Below, one piece after another: positions 59,039 to 64,000 of a stretch of DNA of 64,000 nucleotides. A program made the translations under genes and the position numbers. The DNA lies in the NCBI RefSeq assembly GCF_017744695.1, contig NZ_JAGIAS010000006.1, forward strand, positions 124,001-188,000, read 5' to 3'. The notes under the pieces were generated by a model. That model did no database searches. It saw only the letters and a list, made by a program, of their open reading frames with translations, and was not told the origin of the DNA. Position 1 is the stretch's first letter; each line of letters opens with the position of its first letter. This DNA is from Dyadobacter sp. GTDB lineage: Bacteria; Bacteroidota; Bacteroidia; Cytophagales; Spirosomataceae.

Positions 59039-59326
59039 ATGAGTGTACTGAAACGTCCGATTATAACCGAAAAGGTAACGGCTCAGGGTGGTCAAGGTAA
59101 ATACGCTTTCGAAGTCTCCCTTACTGCAAACAAGGTAGAGATCAAGAAAGCTGTTGAGAAACTGTTCGGGGTTACCGTAGAAAGCGTTCACACCATGCGT
59201 AGCATTGGTAAAAGCAAATCCCGCACATCGGGAGGTAAGTTTGTCACTGGAAAAACGTCAACGATCAAAAAGGCGATCATCACAGTAGCCGAAGGCGAAG
59301 CCATCGATATCTACGGTGAAGCCTAG
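59039..59326 (+). CDS. rplW: 50S ribosomal protein L23
   Basis: A 95-residue L23: LKRPIITEKVTAQGGQGKYAFEVSLTANKVEIKKAVEKLFGVTVESVHTMRSIGKSKSRTSGGKFVTGKTSTIKKAIITVAEGEAIDIYGEA. L23 lies at the exit of the peptide tunnel and docks trigger factor and SRP. The family start and RSIGKSKSR loop are normal. Confidence 0.97.
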   Translation: MSVLKRPIITEKVTAQGGQGKYAFEVSLTANKVEIKKAVEKLFGVTVESVHTMRSIGKSKSRTSGGKFVTGKTSTIKKAIITVAEGEAIDIYGEA

Positions 59327-59363
59327 TTGAACGATTTCAAATCATTAGACGAGTTAATAGCAA

Positions 59364-60191
59364 ATGGCAGTTAAAAAATTAAAACCTACAAGTGCTGGTC
59401 AGCGTTTCCGCTCGGCTCCTACATTCGAGGAGATCACCGCGTCGAAACCTGAGAAGAGTCTTCTGGAACCCATCAAGAGAACAGGTGGTCGTAACAGCCA
59501 GGGACATCGTACCATGCGATATATTGGTGGCGGTCACAAGAAAAAATACCGCGTTATCGACTTCAAAAGAAATCGTTTTGATGCTCCCGCTACTGTCCTT
59601 ACGATCGAATACGATCCAAACCGTTCAGCGCGTATCGCCCTGATCCAGTTTGAGGACCAAGAAAAACGTTACATCATCGCTCCGAACGGCCTGAAAGTTG
59701 GACAAGTTATCGTGTCAGGCAATTCAGTAGCTCCTGAGGTTGGAAATGCCCTACCATTGGGATCTATGCCTGTCGGTACGATTGTACACAACATTGAATT
59801 GACTCCCGGTAAAGGTGGTCAGTTTGCAAGAAGCGCCGGTGCTTACGCGCAGCTGGTAGCGAGAGAAGGTGGTAAATATGCCGTATTGAAAATGCCTTCT
59901 GGCGAAATGCGTATGGTATTGGCTACTTGTATCGCAACAGTTGGAGTTGTTTCAAACGCCAGCCACATGAACGTTTCGCTTGGAAAAGCGGGCCGCAGAA
60001 GATGGTTGGGACGTCGTCCACGCGTACGTGGTGTTGCTATGAACCCTGTTGATCACCCGATGGGTGGTGGTGAAGGCCGTTCGTCAGGAGGTCAGCCTCG
60101 TTCTAGAAATGGTCAGTTCGCGAAAGGTCTCAAGACACGTAACCGCAACAAGCATTCTGAGAAATTGATTATCAGCCGTCGTAAAAAATAA
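59364..60191 (+). CDS. rplB: 50S ribosomal protein L2
   Basis: A 275-residue L2. Key blocks are [91 protein letters not shown] and the C-terminal [29 protein letters not shown]. The last includes the conserved His of [12 protein letters not shown] near the peptidyl-transferase centre. It is a core protein of the 50S subunit, joining domains near the centre. Confidence 0.98.
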   Translation: MAVKKLKPTSAGQRFRSAPTFEEITASKPEKSLLEPIKRTGGRNSQGHRTMRYIGGGHKKKYRVIDFKRNRFDAPATVLTIEYDPNRSARIALIQFEDQEKRYIIAPNGLKVGQVIVSGNSVAPEVGNALPLGSMPVGTIVHNIELTPGKGGQFARSAGAYAQLVAREGGKYAVLKMPSGEMRMVLATCIATVGVVSNASHMNVSLGKAGRRRWLGRRPRVRGVAMNPVDHPMGGGEGRSSGGQPRSRNGQFAKGLKTRNRNKHSEKLIISRRKK

Positions 60192-60198
60192 GTAGAAC

Positions 60199-60477
60199 AT
60201 GGCACGCTCATTAAAAAAAGGACCATATATCGACTTTCGTCTCGAAGCCAAAGTTGAAACGATGAACAACTCGTCGCGTAAATCTGTCATCAAGACCTGG
60301 TCGCGGCGCTCAATGATTTCGCCTGATTTTATCGGGCACACATTTGCAGTTCACAACGGAAACAAGTTTATCCCGGTTTACGTGACTGAAAACATGGTAG
60401 GACACAAACTGGGCGAGTTCTCTCCAACCCGTAACTTCCGTGGCCACACCGCAAAAAAAGATAAAGGAAGAAAATAA
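60199..60477 (+). CDS. rpsS: 30S ribosomal protein S19
   Basis: A 92-residue S19: [91 protein letters not shown]. The [22 protein letters not shown] block and C-terminal [12 protein letters not shown] are the family signature. It lies in the 30S head, 7 bp after rplB. Confidence 0.98.
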   Translation: MARSLKKGPYIDFRLEAKVETMNNSSRKSVIKTWSRRSMISPDFIGHTFAVHNGNKFIPVYVTENMVGHKLGEFSPTRNFRGHTAKKDKGRK

Positions 60478-60527
60478 TTTGTCGACGTAGCTGGTCCTAA
60501 CGGACGAGCCGATATCTGAAAAGAAAC

Positions 60528-60902
60528 ATGGAAGCAAGAGCTATATTAAAAGACGTGCCTACCTCTCCTCGCAAGATGAGATTGGTGGCCGACATGATTC
60601 GCGGACAGAAGGTCAGCAAAGCGTTGGCACTTTTGAAATTCCAACCGAGAGCTTCATCGCCGGTTTTGCACAAAGTTCTTCTTTCTGCCGTTGCCAACTG
60701 GCAGCAACAGAATGAGGGATCGAAACTGGAAGACGCTGACCTGATCGTTAAAACCGTTTTCATCGACGGTGGACGTATGTTGAAGCGTTTGCGCCCTGCA
60801 CCCCAGGGACGGGCACACAGAATCCGTAAGCGTTCCAACCACATCACAATCGTGGTAGACGACGCATCGGTGTCAGTAAATGAAGCATCAATCGAATCAT
60901 AA
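60528..60902 (+). CDS. rplV: 50S ribosomal protein L22
   Basis: A 124-residue L22: ARAILKDVPTSPRKMRLVADMIRGQKVSKALALLKFQPRASSPVLHKVLLSAVANWQQ, then the hairpin-loop block VFIDGGRMLKRLRPAPQGRAHRIRKRSNHITIVVDD. The loop extends into the exit tunnel and is a known macrolide-resistance site; it appears wild-type. A 50-bp spacer separates it from rpsS. Confidence 0.98.
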   Translation: MEARAILKDVPTSPRKMRLVADMIRGQKVSKALALLKFQPRASSPVLHKVLLSAVANWQQQNEGSKLEDADLIVKTVFIDGGRMLKRLRPAPQGRAHRIRKRSNHITIVVDDASVSVNEASIES

Positions 60903-60921
60903 GTAAAACGATCTATTTCGA

Positions 60922-61746
60922 ATGGGACAAAAGGTTAATCCGATAGGTCTAAGACTAGGAATTGTTAGAGGATGGGAATCTAGCTGGTACGGAGGAAAAG
61001 ACTTCTCTGACAAACTGGTTGAAGACGAGAAAATCCGTAACTACATCAAAGCACGTATCCCGAAAGGATCGATTTCAAAAGTAGTTATCGAACGTACATT
61101 GAAGCGCATCACATTGACGATCCACACTGCCCGTCCGGGTATCGTGATCGGAAAAGGTGGTAGCGAAGTTGATAAAATCAAAGAAGAGCTTAAAAAGATT
61201 ACAGGAAAAGATGTTCAGATCAACATCTACGAAATCAAACGTCCTGAAATCGATGCGAAACTGGTAGGCGAGGCAATCGCTCAGCAATTGCAGGCTCGTA
61301 TCTCTTACCGTCGTGCAATGAAGCAATCGATCGCTTCTGCAATGCGTGTAGGAACACAAGGAATCAAAATTCGTTTGGCAGGTCGTCTGGGTGGTGCTGA
61401 AATGGCCCGTACAGAAGAATACAAAGAAGGGCGTATTCCTTTGCATACATTGAGAGCGGACATCGATTACGCTATCTCCGAAGCACAAACTATCTACGGT
61501 AAGATCGGTATTAAAGTATGGATCTTCAAAGGTGAATTGTACGGAAAGCGTGACTTGACTCCAAGCGCAGCTACTGCGGCATCCGACAGAGCTGAAAGAA
61601 GCGCACAAGGCGGCGAGCGTGGCAACGATCGCGGCGGACGTGGCGACAGAAGAGGCGGTCGTGACAGAAACGACGGCGCTCCACGTGGCGAAGGAGGAGG
61701 CGGTGATGCAGATCGTCGCAAACGCAACAAGAACAAGAAGAAGTAA
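60922..61746 (+). CDS. rpsC: 30S ribosomal protein S3 with arginine/glycine-rich tail
   Basis: A 274-residue S3, about 40 longer than E. coli S3. The standard part includes [34 protein letters not shown], the KH domain ([69 protein letters not shown]) and [32 protein letters not shown]. The tail from ~residue 222 is low complexity: acidic/basic then R/G/D-rich, ending KRNKNKKK. It would reach from the 30S surface near the mRNA entry tunnel, where S3 has helicase activity. Confidence 0.97.
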   Translation: MGQKVNPIGLRLGIVRGWESSWYGGKDFSDKLVEDEKIRNYIKARIPKGSISKVVIERTLKRITLTIHTARPGIVIGKGGSEVDKIKEELKKITGKDVQINIYEIKRPEIDAKLVGEAIAQQLQARISYRRAMKQSIASAMRVGTQGIKIRLAGRLGGAEMARTEEYKEGRIPLHTLRADIDYAISEAQTIYGKIGIKVWIFKGELYGKRDLTPSAATAASDRAERSAQGGERGNDRGGRGDRRGGRDRNDGAPRGEGGGGDADRRKRNKNKKK

Positions 61747-61790
61747 TCAGATACTTTCCGGTATCAAACCGGTTCAAATAGATTAGAATC

Positions 61791-62219
61791 ATGTTACAGC
61801 CGAAAAGGACAAAATTTCGCAAACAACAAAAGAACAAAGGTTCGCACAACGGTCTCGCGACCCGCGGACATGAGATCGCTTTTGGATCGTTTGCAATAAA
61901 GGCACTGGAACCAGGTTGGTTGACTGCTCGTCAGATCGAAGCAGCTCGTATCTCGGTAACACGTGCGATGAAACGCGAAGGTCAGGTTTGGATCCGTGTA
62001 TTCCCTGACAAACCGATTACCAAGAAACCTGCAGAGGTTCGTATGGGTAAAGGTAAAGGTGCACCTGAGTATTGGGTAGCTCCTGTTAAGCCTGGAACTA
62101 TCATTTTCGAAGCGACTGGTGTAGCGCTGGATACTGCAAACGAAGCATTGCGTTTGGCTGCACAAAAGTTGCCAATTAAGACAAGGTTCGTCGTACGCCG
62201 GGATTATCAGGAATCATAG
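61791..62219 (+). CDS. rplP: 50S ribosomal protein L16
   Basis: A 142-residue L16: [110 protein letters not shown]. The [12 protein letters not shown] block is the family signature. It binds tRNA near the 50S A site. It starts 44 bp after rpsC. Confidence 0.98.
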   Translation: MLQPKRTKFRKQQKNKGSHNGLATRGHEIAFGSFAIKALEPGWLTARQIEAARISVTRAMKREGQVWIRVFPDKPITKKPAEVRMGKGKGAPEYWVAPVKPGTIIFEATGVALDTANEALRLAAQKLPIKTRFVVRRDYQES

Positions 62220-62258
62220 TAGTCCGAACGTATTTAGAACCGCTAATTATCAAAAGCA

Positions 62259-62453
62259 ATGACTAGTAAAGAAATAAAGAATCTGTCGCAGGATCAGCTT
62301 AAAGAGCAGATCGCCCAAGAGAGAGAGCGCTTACTCCGGTTGAAATTTGCGCATGCTATTTCTCCAATTGAGAACCCTCTGCGTATTCGCGCCTCACGTA
62401 AGGAAATTGCAAGACTCTTAACCGAGCTGTCGGCTAAATCTAACCAACAGTAA
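62259..62453 (+). CDS. rpmC: 50S ribosomal protein L29
   Basis: A 64-residue L29, a two-helix protein near the exit-tunnel opening. The block [49 protein letters not shown] has the family pattern of a LRF-x-H-x-x-x-x-x-N-P-x-x-I-R-x-x-R-K-x-I-A-R core. The length is normal. Confidence 0.95.
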   Translation: MTSKEIKNLSQDQLKEQIAQERERLLRLKFAHAISPIENPLRIRASRKEIARLLTELSAKSNQQ

Positions 62454-62467
62454 ACAGTTTAGAAATT

Positions 62468-62731
62468 ATGGAGGCAACAGTAAGAAATTTACGTAAAGAG
62501 AGAATTGGCAAAGTGGTGAGCAACAAAATGGACAAGTCCTGTGTGATCACCGTAGTGCGTAAAGTGAAGCACGAGAAGTATGGTAAGTTTATGACTAAAA
62601 CTACCAAACTGATGGTTCACGACGAAACAAACCAGGTTGGTATCGGCGATACTATCCGTGTAATGGAAACTCGTCCGCTTAGCAAAAACAAGCGTTGGAG
62701 ATTAGTAGAAATCCTTGAAAGAGCGAAGTAA
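62468..62731 (+). CDS. rpsQ: 30S ribosomal protein S17
   Basis: An 87-residue S17 with [85 protein letters not shown]. The [18 protein letters not shown] block is the family signature. It is a primary 16S rRNA-binding OB-fold protein. It is 14 bp after rpmC and 2 bp before rplN. Confidence 0.97.
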   Translation: MEATVRNLRKERIGKVVSNKMDKSCVITVVRKVKHEKYGKFMTKTTKLMVHDETNQVGIGDTIRVMETRPLSKNKRWRLVEILERAK

Positions 62732-62733
62732 TC

Positions 62734-63102
62734 ATGGTACAACAAGAATCAAGACTGTCAGTAGCCGATAACAGTGGCGCGAAAGAAGTACTCGTAATCC
62801 GGGTATTGGGCGGAACTGGAAAGCGTTACGCTTCGGTGGGCGATAAGATCGTCGTGACAGTGAAATCCGCTCTGTCTTCGAGCAACATGAAAAAAGGAAC
62901 GGTTTCCAAAGCCGTGGTTGTACGTACTAAAAAAGAGGTACGTCGCAAAGATGGAACTTACATCCGGTTTGAAGATAATGCGGCAGTTTTATTGAACAAC
63001 AATGACGAACCACGTGGTTCACGTATTTTCGGACCAGTTGCCCGCGAGTTGCGCGAGAAGCAGTTCATGAAAATCGTATCACTGGCACCAGAAGTGTTGT
63101 AA
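62734..63102 (+). CDS. rplN: 50S ribosomal protein L14
   Basis: A 122-residue L14: [121 protein letters not shown]. This is a full-length match to the family. It lies at the subunit interface. Confidence 0.98.
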   Translation: MVQQESRLSVADNSGAKEVLVIRVLGGTGKRYASVGDKIVVTVKSALSSSNMKKGTVSKAVVVRTKKEVRRKDGTYIRFEDNAAVLLNNNDEPRGSRIFGPVARELREKQFMKIVSLAPEVL

Positions 63103-63144
63103 GAAACATCAGTATTTCTTTAAACTGTTAAGAAGAATACCTCA

Positions 63145-63486
63145 ATGGAAAGTACAAATAAAAAAGCACCGGCAAAATTGCACGTTCGCAAAGGTGATAC
63201 CGTGAAAGTGATTTCAGGTAACGCAAAAGGCGAAACAGGCGTAATCACCAAGGTGCTTGTAGAAAAACAGAGAGCTACTGTGGAAGGTGTGAACATGATC
63301 ACCAAGCACGTTAAGCCAAACGCGCAGAACCCACAAGGAAGCATCGAAAAACGCGAAGGCGCAATTCACATCAGTAACCTGATGGTAGTGGATCCTAAGA
63401 CAGGTGAAGCTTCAAGAACCGGCCGTAAAGCGAACGACAAAGGAAAACTCCAACGCTATTCGAAAAAATCCGGAAACTTATTGTAA
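63145..63486 (+). CDS. rplX: 50S ribosomal protein L24
   Basis: A 113-residue L24. The KOW motif is near the start ([78 protein letters not shown]). It is an assembly initiator of the 50S subunit. A hydrophilic N-terminus ([11 protein letters not shown]) precedes the domain. It starts 42 bp after rplN. Confidence 0.97.
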   Translation: MESTNKKAPAKLHVRKGDTVKVISGNAKGETGVITKVLVEKQRATVEGVNMITKHVKPNAQNPQGSIEKREGAIHISNLMVVDPKTGEASRTGRKANDKGKLQRYSKKSGNLL

Positions 63487-63560
63487 TCCGGATTTGCCGA
63501 AAGCAGTTGATTTTTATAACCAAGCGCGTGGGTCGGCAATCCACATAATCACTTTCAAAC

Positions 63561-64000
63561 ATGGCGACGCCTAGATTAAAAGAGAAATACGTTAGCGAAA
63601 TCGTTTCGCAATTGAAGGGGAAATTCCAGTACAAATCAAGCATGCAGGTTCCCCGCTTGACAAAGATTGTTATCAACAAAGGTATCGGAGCTGCTGTGGC
63701 AGATAAGAAACTTGTTGACACCGGTGTGGAAGAGTTGAGCCTGATCACAGGACAGAAAGCGATAGCTACTATCTCCAAAAAGGCTGTTTCTAACTTCAAG
63801 TTGCGTGAAAACATGCCTATCGGAGCGAAAGTAACGCTTCGTGGTGACAAGATGTACGAATTCCTTGACCGCCTTACTACCATTGCAATGCCACGTGTAC
63901 GTGACTTCAAAGGTATCAGCGACAAAGGGTTCGATGGACGTGGAAATTATACGTTCGGTGTGAAGGAGCAAATTATTTTCCCTGAAATCAGCATCGAAAA
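63561..64000 (+). CDS. rplE: 50S ribosomal protein L5, cut by window edge
   Basis: An L5 start of 146 codons from the ATG at 63561, with the frame open to the right edge. It shows [140 protein letters not shown], which is the normal family sequence. About 40 residues are missing. L5 binds 5S rRNA in the central protuberance. A 74-bp spacer separates it from rplX. Confidence 0.97.
   Translation, partial: MATPRLKEKYVSEIVSQLKGKFQYKSSMQVPRLTKIVINKGIGAAVADKKLVDTGVEELSLITGQKAIATISKKAVSNFKLRENMPIGAKVTLRGDKMYEFLDRLTTIAMPRVRDFKGISDKGFDGRGNYTFGVKEQIIFPEISIE

Noticed and set aside
1-64000. CRISPR arrays, prophage, insertion sequences, rRNA or tRNA genes
   Set aside because: I found no regularly spaced repeats with unique spacers, phage structural genes, transposases or structural RNA genes by eye.

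Overview
The window looks like chromosomal DNA from a Bacteroidota member of the order Cytophagales. A Dyadobacter-like Spirosomaceae genome is my best guess, inferred from gene content and not from any database comparison. The supporting signs are Bacteroidota-type promoters (TTTG, about 19 bp, TAnnTTTG), a C-terminal type IX secretion sorting domain on a giant subtilase, a PorE-like TPR/propeller/OmpA lipoprotein, many lipoproteins, weak Shine-Dalgarno sequences, and a str-S10 ribosomal cluster without tuf. No insertion sequence, prophage, CRISPR array, tRNA or rRNA was seen.

Layout. 1-3.9 kb: the start of a TonB-dependent siderophore-type receptor (leftward, cut by the edge), a D-tagatose/D-psicose 3-epimerase-like isomerase, a META-like lipoprotein, an AraC regulator and a higBA-type toxin-antitoxin pair. 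4.0-9.6 kb: a leftward sugar-acid operon (uxuA mannonate dehydratase, SDR dehydrogenase, ThuA-like protein, Tat-exported Gfo/Idh/MocA oxidoreductase), divergent from a LacI regulator, with a consensus LacI-family operator between them. 9.6-19.0 kb: a Uma2-family protein, then a tight five-gene leftward operon: a fused PfkB kinase/HAD phosphatase, two paralogous exported propeller + helical-domain proteins flanking a ChbG/YdjC-type deacetylase, and a DUF3748-like lipoprotein. This operon is the best candidate here for an undescribed system. 19.6-25.8 kb: an orphan ECF sigma factor and housekeeping genes (lgt, yidD, moxR, prmC, ribD, aroE). 26.0-31.4 kb: a 1796-residue secreted subtilase.

31.5-43.0 kb: a glycan/amino-sugar locus. 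Rightward genes encode a GH20 hexosaminidase, a ROK kinase, a sugar MFS transporter and a XylR-type regulator. Divergent leftward genes encode a HGSNAT-like membrane acyltransferase, an unclassified GH20b-domain glycosidase-like protein and a HpcH/HpaI aldolase. A secreted nucleoside hydrolase-like protein lies beside them. No SusC/SusD pair is present, so uptake probably relies on the MFS carrier. 43.1-53.3 kb: a POT peptide transporter with an M13 metallopeptidase, a coiled-coil membrane protein, a lemA-TPM-TPM operon, a short DASH-type cryptochrome and a PorE-like lipoprotein.

53.5-64 kb: ribosomal genes rpsL-rpsG, fusA, rpsJ and rplC-rplD-rplW-rplB-rpsS-rplV-rpsC-rplP-rpmC-rpsQ-rplN-rplX-rplE (cut by the edge). 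Promoters and hairpin terminators divide this cluster into separate units. Directly upstream of the rpsL promoter lies an unusual array of nine YGAC motifs spaced 10-11 bp apart, close to one helical turn.
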